Below the pieces are notes generated by a model. The model saw nothing but the letters and a program-made list of their open reading frames with translations, did no database searches and was not told where the DNA came from. The translations under genes were made by a program, and so were the position numbers. Positions 25,301-36,845 of a stretch of DNA of 64,000 nucleotides are shown here, one piece after another; the stretch's first letter is position 1; each line of letters begins with the position of its first letter. Source of the stretch: Psococerastis gibbosa (taxonomy: Eukaryota; Arthropoda; Insecta; Psocodea; Psocidae); NCBI GenBank assembly GCA_963971405.1, contig OZ020487.1, positions 23,421,371 through 23,485,370 of the forward strand, read 5' to 3'.

Positions 25301-28300
25301 TGTCTGGTAGGGCTTGTGTGCCTTCTGCTGACACGAGGTAACCAAGAAAGCTGATTGACCCAACGCCGAGGGTACACTTGCTAGGATTAATGACTAGGCC
25401 ATATTCTCGGAATCGTTGGAAGAGTTGACGTAGGTGTGATTCGTGCTCCTGCTTATCACTCGATGCAACCAGTACGTCGTCGATGTATGAATATGCCCAC
25501 GGGAGGTCGCGTAGGATGTTATCCATGAAGCGTTGGAAGGTTTGAGCAGCATTGCGAAGACCGAATGTCATGAATGGGAATTCGAAAAGGCCGAACGGAG
25601 TATTTATTGCTGTCTTTGGAATGTCACCATTGGAAACTGGTATCTGGGTGTGTCCACAGCTAAAGGAGCTGATGAGACACAGAGGGTAGATTAAAGATAT
25701 TATTGAATAAGAGAAATAAATACGTAAAAGGAAGATTGAGGAATATTGAATTATCTGAATGTGAACAGCGCCATCTAACGGGAAAAAGGTGAAGCTGGAA
25801 GCAGACTGATTATTACACATGTGGGACTAAGTGGTCCCCACAGGCTAAAGCAACCGGTACCGGTAATAAATAAAGACAGATTTAATCTAAAAATTATGCA
25901 GGATAATAATTCCTTCGAAACATGAAAACGGTTCAGTAGGCCCTACCTAAAAATCAGTCAGAAAAAATTATAAAGGTTTCTGCAATAGTTACCGTTGATT
26001 TGCATTTGTTTTTAGATTGTTATGGTCCGCCTTGCTATGTTGTGGACTAGGGCTAGGCACATTTATGACTTTGAACATCTACTATCGATACACGAATACG
26101 CCGACGGTCTCGATAATAGAACACTCTCACTACCCGACGTGGCGTCTACCTTTCCCAGCTATTACAATTTGCAACAATAATAGAATACTCCAGACCAAAG
26201 CTGAAGCCCTGGCAGCTGAGCTGTAAGTGTTTATTTAAGGCCCTGCTCATTTTGAGAATTTGAAGTGTAGGCCTCTGCAAACGCGGTAAAATATAATATT
26301 AAATTATTACTTTTTCTTAACGTACTGGTGAAAATAAACCCCCCTCGCCCCGTCAAGTGCCTATTGGGTTGCTAGTTGCGACGAACCATAGCTGCAGCGT
26401 CGGCAACTTTGAATCTGCCAATTAGCCTACAGGCTAAGGTAGCTAAAGGTAGTTCCTTCTTCTTTTTTTAAAGCCTCTTATATCGAAGATTGGCGAATAT
26501 CGTGGCAATTTGAACCTTGGCTCTGAAAAGGGAAGTCGTGCTGTATGCTTATTGCACCGTTAATATGCATTGTCAGCGCAAGTTTGCAAGTATAGGTACC
26601 TATAGTAGTAGTATGGTTGGACAGAGTCCCAGGCCACGGTGGGGGATACCTATAACGATGTGATTTGAGCTAGCCTTAGCCTATGAGGAATGCATCCAAC
26701 TGTTGGTTAGAAAGCTCAGTCCTGCACAACGATGTTTTTACATCTCTTATGAAGAAAACACGTTAGAATGAAGAACCAGTAGAATCCGGGCTGATGGGCC
26801 GTGGTCGAAATGATAGTGAACTTCCAAACGTTTCGTCAACATCTGCGGTCGACATCTTCAGTGGAACTGCGTAGACTTCTAAGATTGTATTTCGGAGGCA
26901 GATGTTGACGAAACGTTTGGAAGTTCGCTTTCATTTCGACCACGGCCCATCAGCCCGGACTCTCCTGGTTCTTCATTCGACTCCGGCCGTGAAAGCCTTT
27001 GCTGTTACAAAACACGATATGATGAAACTATCTCAATTTTAACTGATAAGGTATAGGCTACATGTTAATTTTATGCAAATAAATAAACCTTCAAATAAAG
27101 TTACCTATTGATTTTTTTACCAGAAAGATTCCGGCTCATTTGAACAGAACTACCCTTTTGGATGACATTCGAATCCTTGGCGAACTGTCGAGTCCAGAAC
27201 TTCCACCTGACGAAGGTGTTTTGGCGGTCCTTCAAGATATTCTGAACTTCAATGATATCACTACAGAACAAGTCATGTTTGAGGTGGGATACCTTTGCTG
27301 TAGCCTGGACGGTTTTTAGTGAGATTTATCTACATATTGCGACGGCGACCCATGTTCGACTCTCGGAAAATTTCTTCATTACCTACTTTTTATTTCATGA
27401 CCCCTGAGCTTAAAACCACCCTCCGTTCAAAATGCTATATATACAGTATGTACATACGTATGTATAACACTTGTAAGAAACACTGTTACTTCCGTAGTAC
27501 CGTAGATGTTACCTATCCGATTTTAATGAACCTGTGGCACAATAATTAAGCATACCAATGTCTTCAATCAAGTTCGTTAACCAGTCCTATCCACCATTTT
27601 GTTTCAAGATGGCGGCCGATCAAACAATTAAATAACTTATCTCAGTTATTATTGTTTTTAGATTAATGAAATAAAATGTGACTGAAAGCCCCTATTTTAT
27701 CTAACCTATAATAATGGTATTTTAACACTTTTTACGATAAATTAATGATTTCATGATGACGGCCAGCCAAAGTGAAAATAATGTGATGCTTGCAGAAAAG
27801 TTCATAGCGTTTTAATAGGAGGAAAGTGGGGTCAAGACTCACACAACTACATGCAAGCTATTAACTTTAGGTATATCACCAAATGCCATTTTACTTAGTC
27901 TTTAGCCTATAGAGGCTACCTACAGTTAAATAGGCCAAGGGATATAGAGATCTTAATCAGTATGTATCCGATTTTTCCTGTAAAGGGATTTGAGGTTTCC
28001 CCCACTCGTTCACGGTTGTGTAAACATAACGCCTGAGTACATTGCATTGTCCAGCAGTTGGGGCAACCCTGCCACGAAATGCTGGAACGGTGCTCGTGGC
28101 AAAATGAGATCGTCAAGTGTTCCGAGTTGTTTGAGCCGAGGAAATCTCACCACGGCTATTGCTGCTCCTTCAACTATATCGGCGTCCGTGATTCTCCAAA
28201 AAGGTTTCTTTAAGCTCCATAATTTTCTATATAGCCTGAGTTACCGAGAGAAACATTATAAAAGGACAATACACAATAAAATTTTCATAAGTTACCAAAC

Positions 28301-31300
28301 AGGCCTATAGTCACTGTGAAATGACAGCTTTTAGCCTTGGATGGTGAATATTGAAGTGGGTACCTATACAGTATACATTAAATTAGGATAGAATTTATGG
28401 ACAAATTTCTTATTGGAAAAATCTGGCGCCCAATCAATCAGATCATTCTAACCAGGGGCTCAACCAATCAAAACATTGAGTTTTGACGTCATTTCTCTAT
28501 GAATTTTCATGCATTTGCAGTTTACCATGCCTAGGCCTAGAGAAAATCAGGACTTGGCGGGACTCGAACCCACGATCTATGTCTATCCAGGGCATCGCCG
28601 TAAATTTCAGTATTTTTAGTATGTTCAATTTTACTTCAAATTTGATTTGAGATTTTTGTTTTACTCTATGACATTCTCCATTTTCATTTCCTCATGTTAA
28701 AATTGATCAATGATAATACAGTAAAATCACGCGTTGCAAACAATAACAAACTAAAATAATTAAACAATGGCGTCATCTGGGGATGGTAAATAATTTAAAT
28801 TAATTTCTTGGGAGCGAACGAATTATTTCGTAGTTTAAATCATAAAATTTCTTGTAGATTATAAAATTAAAAGAAAGACGGCGGGCAAACATACAAATTA
28901 GGAAAAAATTGAAAACAAAAATGATCAATTGTTGAAAACAAGTGGAATGAGGTGTAAAAATAAATAATGCAACATTGATGAGTTTCCGCCAATGAAAAAA
29001 ATCAAATTTGAAGTAAAATTTACCAGTGGAATACCCGCCTAAGCAATAAAGTTAGCTCACAGACCTGCTCGGTTAGATAGTTGTATTGCTCTGCTAACCT
29101 GTCTAACAAATACGAATATTCATAGATCGTGGGTTCGAGTACCGGCAAGTCCGGATTTTTCTAAATCCTCTAATTTTGGTTATAACGAGGAGGTTGCCTC
29201 TTCAACATAAGTTAGATTAGTGTCAATAATATTTTTATATGGCCTAGGTACCATATGCTGCAATAGCTATAATCGGAAACATGCATTTGAATTTAATCTA
29301 TATGGATGAGACATGCTAATTCAGTATATAGGCACTTTATATACTGTATATCCCTATCACCTATTATATGTTATACCTTTATTGTATCCTTGCAACAGCA
29401 TCAATATCTCATTAAAGGTGAATTTAACGCCTTGAGTCTGTGTCACATCAGACGATCATGCTGGTTATCTCCAAAAATGTAAATGTAAGTTAAATGTTTC
29501 AGCAGAATAGCTAGAATTATAGGCTCCATAAATTTTTTGTAGTTGCTCAGTACTCAGGTATGATACTATAACTGTAGGCTATGTAGTTAAACATTAGGGT
29601 TGATTTTAAAAATTATGTTCTCATATTTCGCAGCGAAAATTGGGAACCTTCACGTATGGGGCCAATTCACACACGTCTCTACGGACAAAGAATGGGGCTG
29701 ACAGTCCTCGTCAATCCAGCCGTTGACGACTATTTTGTCGCTTCATTCATTTCAGCAGGAGTGTCGGTAATACTATACCAGTCATTGCCACATTGAGTAG
29801 CTAAAAAACACTCACCCATTAACGAAAAATGAATCAAATCATTCCCATACAATTACAGCCGAATATACCATGTATATGTATACGATATATATGATGAGTA
29901 TACGTTTGAAAGTAGCCTAAACGGAAAATACGATTTTTCCTCGGTTTTTAAAATAAAAAATCATGGGAAAGAGGAATCAAAATAACACATGAGTGAAATA
30001 CCCACAAAATTCACAAGGGACATGGCCGCTTTACACAGTAAATTTGATAAAGATTTGTTCGCGTCAATAATAAAAATTCGAATGAAAATGCTAAAAAGAA
30101 GCAAGGACGCAAGAAAGTGTAATTTCAAACCGAATCCTTTAGGGACTGCTCAATCTGCTGTTCCTCACATTCTAAAATCCCATGAGTTTTTATTTTACCC
30201 CACATTTTACTCTTTGCGAACTTATATTTCTAAAGTTCGCTTGGATGGTTAAATTTAGGTGTGCATGAAAATGGTTTGAGTTGACCTCGTAATTCTATTA
30301 GGTACCGTAGGTATTGTAACGTATAGCCTTCATGTCATGCATATAGAAAAATGTACGATACCGTATCTATTCCTTTGTATAGTAAATTTTAAGTTAATTT
30401 GTGGTACCATAACTTTAATGTAGGCTTAAATCAAAATATCAAAAATCAAGCTCTTTTTAAGATCTCTCGTTTTGGCATTACTAATAATTACCATGTAATG
30501 TATGTCGCATGTCTCAATATTAATAATTTTGCAATTCTTAAGTGATAAAAATAATGATTTTTCCATTGAACAAATTTCAATTGTCTTGGTCAAGGCCATT
30601 TCTTCGGGGGGGGGGGGGGGGAGTTTAGAAATTTCATTGGTTATTACATTTTTATTTTTCATCTCAAAATCCGATTCTATTTCCATTTCATTTGGGGGGG
30701 GGGGAGGGGGTTGAACCCCCCTGGCTCACATGGGAAGGCTCAAACAAAGATAAAAAATATCTATATATATATTTTAAGATTAGCCTACTCTGGCACTCGA
30801 TTGATCCCCGATTACTACATGCAGTACGGTATGTAGAGCATAAGTTACCTTGTAGGTACCGGTACCACTATACCCTACTTGTGTACCTTTTCAGTTTTAT
30901 AAATAAATAAATAAATAAGGACCTTTTGTTGTTTCTATTACTAAGACAACCTAGCGGAGCTAGGGCTATAAAGCCCTCTCTTACACTCAACTAGGAAGGC
31001 CCGGGACCACCAATTGGGGTACATGCTTTCGAGTTTCTGACTAAGCTATATAATGAACGAAACTTTTGGCCTATTTAGAGACAGAAAATGCACCTAAAAT
31101 ATTGAGCCAGGCACTCGTATTCAACTTTAAAAAAATTAGACTAGGCCTATGCAATTTCCACATTTTTCACACATGGCCGTAGGGGTTCAACCCCCCCCCC
31201 CCCGAAAAAATCCTGGCTACGGCCTTGTTTTCACACCTTGTTTTTCAGGTTCAAATTCATGACCATGAAACCTACCCTGACGAGTCTGTTATCATGAAGA

Positions 31301-34300
31301 TGGTCCCCGTCACCAAGGAAGTACTAGTCCCCATTCGCCTTTTTTCACGGTGATAATCAAAATTTACTTGAAATGTTACTATGGCGCCCATTCCACCGAC
31401 CGGCTAGGGCTATTTACAAAAACGGTGACGTGGTAGCAGACATTCAAGACTTAGGCGGGGTTTCCACCGACCTCACATTGCACAATTGACGGAAATGTTT
31501 ATTTTCCTCTATGCCATAGTTAAAATTGATCAATGATCATACAGTGAAATCACAAACAAACAAACTAAAATTAAAAAATGGCGTCATGGGATATGTTAAG
31601 TACAAACATTTTAATAGATTTCTATGAAAAGAAAAATTCTAATTTCCGTCAATGTCATTTGCATTCTGCAATGCGAGGTCGGTGGAAACGCCACCTAAGT
31701 CTTGAATGTCTGCTACCACGTCACCGTTTTTGTACATAGCCCTAGCCGGTCGGTGGAATGGGTGCCTTAACCCACCACACACCAGCACGGCCCGAGATGA
31801 GCTGCGAACCTCACGCTTCTAATTGTTTTCACTCGAATTCTTTTTTTTTTTTATTCTTTCCGCCAAGCGAGGATGTTTTTTCTAACTTTTAAACTTTTCC
31901 TTATGACCCCTTCCTACAAAATTCGCACATAATTTTTATGATTTTCCATCTTGAAATATATGCTGTAGAAACACAGAGAAAAAGTCCGTAAAAATTAACA
32001 TTTTTATATGAATATTTCTCAGAGCGACGATTTGGCTAATGTGATGGATCACTAGGAAATGAGTTTTGACTTTTTTTTGTTCTATTACTAAGCCAACCTA
32101 GCGGAGTTAGGGCTGTAAAGCCCTCTCTTACACTCAACTGGGAAGGCCCGGGACCGCCTGTTATACATGCTTCCGAAGCATGGCCAGAAAATGTAGTAAG
32201 TGTAGGACTCGAACCAACAACCTTTCGGGTGAAAGTCAGAGTCCGTACCACTACTCTACATGTCTTGACAAGTAACGTTTCTTCAATGGGCTGTGCCCAG
32301 TTTTTTAAAAACAGAAAGTAATAAATTGTCTTGGGTTTTAACAATAAAATACTCGTAGAATAATATAGGTATAGTATGTTATAAAAATATACAGTAAAGT
32401 AGGTAACTTAAAATAGTTCATTTTCTTTCAGTAGGCTACAACATATATTGTATCTATATAAGCCATAAGGCTTTAATCGGAAACGGTCGGTTTGGAATAA
32501 TTTAATTATTTCCAAAAAGTGTCCAGTATCTGTTACCACGATTCACCCTACACCAAAGCGTTAGTGCATGTTCAGTGGGCGATTCATTTCCCAACAAAGG
32601 TCACCTTGATTTGACCTTGATTTCCGGAAGATTCACCATTCATTACAATAAAGCATTCTTTGTTGCCTTGAAAAATGGAGATATCATTTCTGTCTTAATT
32701 TATGAAAATTAGACCCAGTGCTGACACCTATGGTATGTTTCAGAGTTTGTTCCGATGATGTGCGAAACTTGGCTCCTTTAGTCCGAGAATGCAATTTCGA
32801 AAACGAAAACCATCTTGGAATTTTTGAAAAATACAAGCATGATAATTGTCTCACAGAGTGTAAAATGAATTATTCATTGCGGCTTTGCTCGTGCATTCCA
32901 TATTACTTTCCAAATGCAGGTACGTTAGCCTAGAAATTTTTCATTGATTTAAATACTAAGCTGAAGGTTATATTCTATAGCGATACATTAAAGGTCACAT
33001 TTGATTTATTTTTTTTTGAAAAAAGAAGTAAGTAGCCTGACTATATCTGAACATGCATTAAATAAATTAAAATTAAAATAACATTAAATTAAATTCTCTT
33101 GTTTCACTATCGATCGCCCACAAGTAAACTATTTTAATTGGACAATAAGTTCGGAAGTATTTACAAAATTAATTAGAATGGTAGAAGAATTTTGATGTTA
33201 ACTTTTCAGGAAAGTACCGAGTCTGTGATTTGATGGATGCTGTATGCTTGCATAAACATTTCAGTAAGTTAGCTTAAAATTCTATTGCTACTATATAGCC
33301 ATGTATAAAATTGAGTAGGTACCTATCACCTGGTTACCTTATTTACAGCTAATTGAATCAGTTTTTTAAATTAATACCGATTTAACTAATTTTTAAAATA
33401 ATTTACAACGTTTCAAATTAAGGTGAAAATAACATACGAGGAATTAATAATAACAAAATAACTATCAATTTAAAGCCGACCAGTGGATTTGCGTTGCAGA
33501 TAAGCTACGTACATTCAAACCGGGAACGCAGAGCGAAATAGTTGCCCTTGTAGAAGAACATGGCGAACAACTGAAAAACATTATCAAAATTGAGGATGCC
33601 ATGTCATGTAATTGCCCTAGCCAGTGCGAGGCTATCTCATATCAAGCCCGGGTGTCCTGGGGAGACTTTACTGCCTCCGAACATACGGTCAACCAGTTAT
33701 TGTAAGTTTGGCGACACGACAAATTCCATAACAATTAAACTAGACTGACGAATCGAAGGGCCAAGAAACGGGCATAGTCGCGAGGGAAAAACTATTTTTT
33801 GTATGATTGTATTGTATAAGAAGGAAATAAAAATATTTTTCATTAAAGAAAAGGCGAAGGGGTGCAAGTGACAAAAAATAAACTTTCGAAATAGTTGAGG
33901 CTAATGTTTGAAACTGTTGAAATTGAAAATGTACAGATATATGCCTACCCATTTTCCATGTATTCTAGCACTGTCAAAATGACGGATAGAGAGATGTTCC
34001 TGTTAACTTCTAAGACAAAGAGTAGCATGAGCAACAGAATAGTGCACTCAACTCCTAATCGGAAAAATGTCACCCTGCAATAATAGTCAGCTGCCACGTT
34101 TTACCCTATCACAGAGCATTCGACAATTCTGGCAATTGAAATTTGGAGGAGAATTAAGCTGTCCATGCATAAAGTAAATAAGTGGTCTTCCGATTTAATT
34201 GTCAGACATCTGGTTGGAACCTATCTCAATTAGACAGTGCTATATAGTCCGCGTAATTAAAGTTAAGGTTACGTCTGATATTTTAACCTTCAATTAAGGG

Positions 34301-36530
34301 CTACTTTGCCCCCTTTTATCTCGAATTATTCCTGGGGTTAATGCTAAATAAATCTGACTTTACTACTAATAAAGAAAATTAAACACAAGTGATTAGGATA
34401 AATTGTCAGGGCAAGTGATTCATGTTACATGTAAGTGAACTATTATCTGGTACTTTCATATTGAAAAAAACAATATTCACTGTATATACAAGCATCCGGG
34501 TTAGTTTTAACTCCAGTTCAGTTTAACCTCCGTTCGTGCTAGGGCTGCTCATCCGATCTTCTAAAGCAAACTAACAGCCCACATATATGCAAATATTGGG
34601 ATAGATAAGTTTAGGGATCACATAAAAAGAGGTGGTTAAGAAGATTTTAGTGGCACTCCCCACTCACATTACAATTTAATGGACACTTTTAGTTGCAGGA
34701 TCGCTTACGTTATCTCCTCGAAAGCGCCAAAAATGTGTGATATTTATTAGTTCCTCTTAAAGCTCCAGGCTTATCATGAACGCCTCCGCAACAAAAAGCT
34801 CTGCGTTATCTTACTTTCTGGGCTTATCCGGACCCGTGTAAAAGACGAAAACAGCAATTCGTAGGATGAGTCGGAGATTTCAAAAACTTGCTAATTTCAT
34901 CTTCTTAGCATTTGGGCAAGAGCTTCCCCGTTTTTTGCCATAGACCCAGTAGTGGCGTAAATAACGTCTGCTGCCCCCCCCCCCCGCAGGACCTTTGGTG
35001 CGCCCTACCTTGCCTCATTATGTCATCTTTTGTATGAGTGATAGTCAATAGTGGGATTACCGTCAACATGGAAAACAAATTGAAATTGGATATTTTTATT
35101 AATTACGTAGATTTCTAAATGATTTTATTATTATTGGGAGCCGAAGTGCGCCACCCAGAAATGCTGCGCCCCCGCACCGCGGGGGTGTTATTTACGCCAC
35201 TGGCCCAGATAAACATAACATGCACCACTTTTAAATTCAATTTTACAAAATTTCTTGCATTGGCGTAAATCCCCTAAATTTATGCCTTAGGACCCCATGT
35301 GGAGTTATTAAAAAGTTATTGTTATGCTCTACGAAAAAAAACCTAATCATGCCAATCTTTGTAGGAAAAAAATGTAATTGACATTTCAGCGGTCCTGACA
35401 CCAACGACACCAATAGAATCCTCATTCACATTTTTGTGGAATCAAACTTTTCACAGGTCACAAAACGGGACATCTCTACAACAGCTTCTTCTCTTCTCGG
35501 TAAGAAAATAAATACTGTAAATTACTTGTATTGTACATGACACCGTACAGCATAATGTTGGCAGGCAAATTATTAGCCAATTTGAAATTCATTTTATGGG
35601 CCCAAATACATAAAATATTATACAGTACATGTATTTACTGTGTGCCCGCATATACAGTACATACAGACAGTCTGCGCGAATTTAGCTTACAGTAATACTT
35701 CCCCATGTAATTAGTACTTATCACATTAGGAGCATGTGTTATACAGTATATGGGGCAACGCCCGGCAACGTGGCAGTCACGATTTTACTAAAGGATGTAT
35801 GGGAAAATGGCAAATTGTTGAGACGGCATTTTCCAACCAATCAGAGCTTGCATTACAGCCTTCAAGGGGTTTGTGGCATAGAAATATATTAACTGGAATG
35901 ACAGGAGCTATAATATGCCTTACGGGGCTCCCGTTAGTCATAAGCCAACTATCGGAAATAAGTACCAATGCAAAACATATCGAAGTCTTAAACATTGCAG
36001 CATAGCAGAACGGATACCTGGACCCGGTCAAAACTCTGTAATTAGCTTAGGCACCAGAAATTAAAAATAATATCCTTGATGGGAGCGAATGTCTCATCTC
36101 TCTTATATACTGTAGAACTATCATAATATCCATATGCAACGAGAACGGTTCTATTTGTGTTTAACCGCTCAAAATGTTCCAAATTCGAAGTAACATGTTC
36201 CAAAGTTTCCCTGAGTACCCCTACAGAAAGGACAGTACGGGTAAAAACAGCATTTATGTGGGACTGTAAATTGTAATGAATCATGCTTTTATAATTCCAG
36301 GCTTACTCGGTGGGGTTTGCTGTATTTTCCTCGGCTGCAGCTTTGTCTCTATCGTTGAGTTTCTCTATTTCACTCTTATACGACTTCCCGGGTATTTGGA
36401 CCAAAAGAAACCAGATGGAGAGTCCTGTCCTGCATCACCACATATAATTAGACAAGAAAGGTTCCCATCTGTGCGTACCAATAACGCCCGCTTCATTGAA
36501 GTTATACCGTGGACAACAAATCATAAGTAA
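22398..36530 (+). CDS. DEG/ENaC (pickpocket-type) sodium channel 1, complete, 11 exons
   Basis: Subunit of a trimeric, amiloride-type cation channel in the plasma membrane; arthropod pickpockets act in mechanosensation, salt and water taste, or fluid transport. Exons: 22398-22534, 26016-26222, 27124-27283, 28055-28203, 29634-29766, 31249-31349, 32744-32919, 33210-33263, 33500-33701, 35390-35499, 36301-36530. Phases match throughout; predicted 552 aa. Visible features: the gating His-Gly pair at 31-32, TM1 at about 47-67, FPAITICN at 92-99, a Cys-rich extracellular domain ([27 protein letters not shown], then the post-TM1 cysteines in [20 protein letters not shown]), and TM2 at about 478-500 with the filter region [11 protein letters not shown]. 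The intracellular C-terminus is short. The donor of exon 3 (GTGGGA) and the exact 5' edge of exon 4 are the least certain. Ligand or stimulus cannot be read from sequence. Confidence 0.92.
23108..23301 (-). repeat. Gypsy 3' LTR (element orientation)
   Basis: Copy of the 194-bp LTR next to the purine-rich tract. Plus-strand ends are TGTGTCCACAGC and GTCCCCACA. By eye it equals the other LTR base for base. Confidence 0.92.
23313..25820 (-). CDS. Gypsy pol remnant: partial RT, RNase H, integrase, in frame with LTR
   Basis: Open frame of 835 codons. Residues 1-57 are read from the LTR; RT then starts abruptly at [20 protein letters not shown], so the first RT motifs are absent. The RT active-site YIDD is at 112-115. 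RNase H (about 261-380) keeps acidic residues D266, E307 and D332. The integrase zinc finger has histidines at 455 and 459 and CVNC at 489-492. The integrase core has D521, D580 and E616, the DD35E spacing. A GPY/F-like module (RPYAGPFPV) follows. The stop codon abuts the purine-rich tract before the 3' LTR. There is no env or chromodomain. Without gag and a full RT it could move only with proteins from an intact relative; translation from the LTR ATG is unproven. Confidence 0.9.
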   Translation of the reverse strand: MCNNQSASSFTFFPLDGAVHIQIIQYSSIFLLRIYFSYSIISLIYPLCLISSFSCGHTQIPVSNGDIPKTAINTPFGLFEFPFMTFGLRNAAQTFQRFMDNILRDLPWAYSYIDDVLVASSDKQEHESHLRQLFQRFREYGLVINPSKCTLGVGSISFLGYLVSAEGTQALPDRVKALTEYPLPKTFKDLRRFLGMINYYRRFLPNAANEQAPLNTLLSGDKVKGNATIPWTTKLTEAFSSCKHSLARITLLAHPDHTAPIALVTDASDTSIGATVQQRINDHWQPLAFFSQKLKENQRTWSAYDRELLAVHDAIRHFRYLLEARAFVVYTDHKPLTHAFQNPKTSCSPRQMRQMEFVSQFTTDIQYIAGQDNLAADAFSRIEAISTPVSSEQLSSAQKDDRELKELRSSRKTSLILVDVPIPGSDSVLTCDSSQDIQRPFVPKPLRRQLFEHLHSLHHPGIAASANLVAQRYIWPSIRKDCRAWARLCVNCQLSKIHRHTLTAIGTFTQPDRRFQHIHLDIVGPLPPSEGYTYLLTLVDRFTRWPEAAPMVNITAENVARTLISCWISRFGCPETITTDRGRQFESHLFADLARLCGFHHARTTSYHPASNGMVERMHRSLKASIMCHANDKWTEALPLVLLGMRATLKKDLQASPADLVYGEPLRLPGQMLTTPPSNQSPADTLISLRRKFDSLRPTRVKRHGAHQTFIPQDLAEATHVFVRQDHVRASLERPYAGPFPVLSRTDKTVTISSRGRAVTVSMDRVKPAYINASTDEPSHQSTINPPHQHPAQDKPQEKVSSPLPATDVVPTPPTRTTRSGRHVHVPRHFSDFQS
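25649..25842 (-). repeat. Gypsy 5' LTR (element orientation), fused to RT
   Basis: The second 194-bp LTR. On the minus strand it runs straight into RT coding sequence (CCCAGATACCAG) with no leader or gag between. Its ATG at 25820 opens the 835-codon frame. Confidence 0.92.
26457..26560 (-). mobile_element. LINE 3' fragment, same family as 6900-7240
   Basis: TATCGAAGATTGGCGAATAT, then TGGCAATTTGAACCTTGG and TCTGAAAAGGGAAGTCGTGC, are the complement of the 3' end of the LINE tail at 6900-7240. In intron 2 of the first channel gene. Confidence 0.65.
26766..26981. mobile_element. Foldback element, about 80-bp arms
   Basis: The left arm (GGGCTGATGGGCCGTGGTCG, AACTTCCAAACGTTTCGTCA) pairs with the right arm (GACGAAACGTTTGGAAGTTC, ACCACGGCCCATCAGCCCGG) around a loop of about 55 bp. 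In intron 2 of the first channel gene. Family not recognised. Confidence 0.7.
28545..28590 (-). repeat. Fragment of second tRNA-like repeat family
   Basis: AGGACTTGGCGGGACTCGAA followed by CCCACGATCTATG is the complement of the B-box part of the repeat at 29046-29175. The two lie in opposite orientation on either side of a Harbinger-type element. Confidence 0.5.
28628..29039. mobile_element. PIF/Harbinger-type element, CCACTGGT subfamily, left end unclear
   Basis: The right end (ACCAGTGGAATACCCGCC, then TAA) and the TTTTACTTCAAATTTGATTTG arm match the element at 4358-4613. The interior (GTTAAAATTGATCAATGAT, AAACAATGGCGTCATCTGGG) matches the inner part of the composite elements. The outer left terminus is missing or too diverged to place. 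Confidence 0.65.
29046..29175 (+). repeat. Second tRNA-like repeat family (SINE-like head)
   Basis: CTGCTCGGTTAGATAGTTGT resembles an A-box region, and CGTGGGTTCGAGTACC is a B-box-like T arm, followed by GGCAAGTCCGGATTTTT. A fragment in reverse orientation lies at about 28545-28590 and another forward copy at 49055-49145. No foldable tRNA with an anticodon arm could be assigned. Confidence 0.5.
30895..31022 (-). repeat. tRNA-derived SINE, 5'-truncated
   Basis: A (AAAT)n tail, then TTACTAAGACAACCTAGCGG and AGGCCCGGGACCACC. It stops before the tRNA-like head. In an intron of the first channel gene. Confidence 0.75.
31383..31766. mobile_element. Composite PIF/Harbinger-type MITE, copy 2
   Basis: Closely related to the copy at 2639-3022 and the same length, in an intron of the first DEG/ENaC gene. 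Outer ends are GGCGCCCATTCC and GGAATGGGTGCC, with the same inner element. The right flank is TTA; the left three bases are TAT, so the duplication is imperfect or eroded. Confidence 0.85.
32066..32268 (-). repeat. tRNA-derived SINE, near full length
   Basis: Reverse orientation; complete from the 3' tail to the tRNA-like head, with B-box GGACTCGAACCAACAACC (complement strand) and A-box ACCACTACTCTACATGTC. In an intron of the first channel gene. Confidence 0.82.
34949..35205. mobile_element. hAT-like MITE with GTGGCGTAAATAAC ends
   Basis: AGTGGCGTAAATAACG on the left pairs with GTTATTTACGCCACTGG on the right; CAGTGGCG-type ends are common in hAT elements. A C13 run lies by the left arm and a GGGGG run by the right. 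Flanks resemble each other (AGACCCAG, GGCCCAG), but an 8-bp duplication cannot be fixed. A lone matching end is at about 46655. Confidence 0.55.
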
Positions 36531-36600
36531 TTTTGTTGTTGAACCTACTGTAGGTTGACAGCTTTAACTTGTAGTTTACATGTATATGACTATTTACTTA

Positions 36601-36742
36601 GGCGGGGTTTCCACATACGTCAATGGTCAACGGTAAATGTGTTATTGACGTTTTAGCAGACATTAAAGACATACTAAAAATGTCTCCTACAACGTCAAAA
36701 CCATATTTATCATTGACCATTGACGTATGTGGAAACCCCGCA
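36601..36742. mobile_element. Short PIF/Harbinger-type MITE, TTA duplication
   Basis: Palindrome of 142 bp with ends GGCGGGGTTTCCACATACG and CGTATGTGGAAACCCCGCA, flanked by TTA at 36598-36600 and 36743-36745. It lies about 70 bp after the stop of the first DEG/ENaC gene, probably in its 3' UTR. Confidence 0.87.
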
Positions 36743-36839
36743 TTAGAGAGAATTTATTTGTTCTCTTTTTGCCTGTGTCACAAAAAAAATGTGACATGCA
36801 TATTTGCTGTAAACATACTTTGTAAACAATGAAATTGAT

Positions 36840-36845
36840 AATAAA
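36840..36845 (+). promoter_or_regulatory. Candidate polyadenylation signal of first channel gene
   Basis: AATAAA about 310 bp after the stop codon at 36530, the nearest clear hexamer on this strand. No transcript support. Confidence 0.3.

Larger units (their letters stand above)
23108..25842 (-). mobile_element. Ty3/gypsy LTR retrotransposon, internally deleted, identical LTRs
   Basis: Two direct repeats of 194 bp (23108-23301 and 25649-25842), identical by eye, flank a partial pol. On the minus strand the LTR runs TGTGGGGACC...GTGGACACA, with TG/CA ends. A purine-rich tract lies directly inside the 3' LTR (23302-23312). Gag, protease, the N-terminal half of reverse transcriptase and any primer-binding site are missing: the 5' LTR joins directly to the middle of RT. 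Identical LTRs suggest recent insertion. It sits in intron 1 of the first DEG/ENaC gene, opposite to its transcription. I see no 4-6 bp target-site duplication. Confidence 0.93.

Noticed and set aside
23313-25820. Endogenous retrovirus
   Set aside because: No env frame and integrase/RT of plain Ty3/gypsy type; also lacks gag.
29046-29165. Possible tRNA gene with intron
   Set aside because: The T arm is good but no complete acceptor and anticodon stems could be drawn; similar fragments occur elsewhere.
29989-30252. 87-codon ORF in an intron of the first channel gene
   Set aside because: No recognisable motif and the flanking exons join in phase without it.
30502-30714. Glycine-rich plus-strand ORF
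   Set aside because: Glycine comes from a poly-G run; no coding signal around it.
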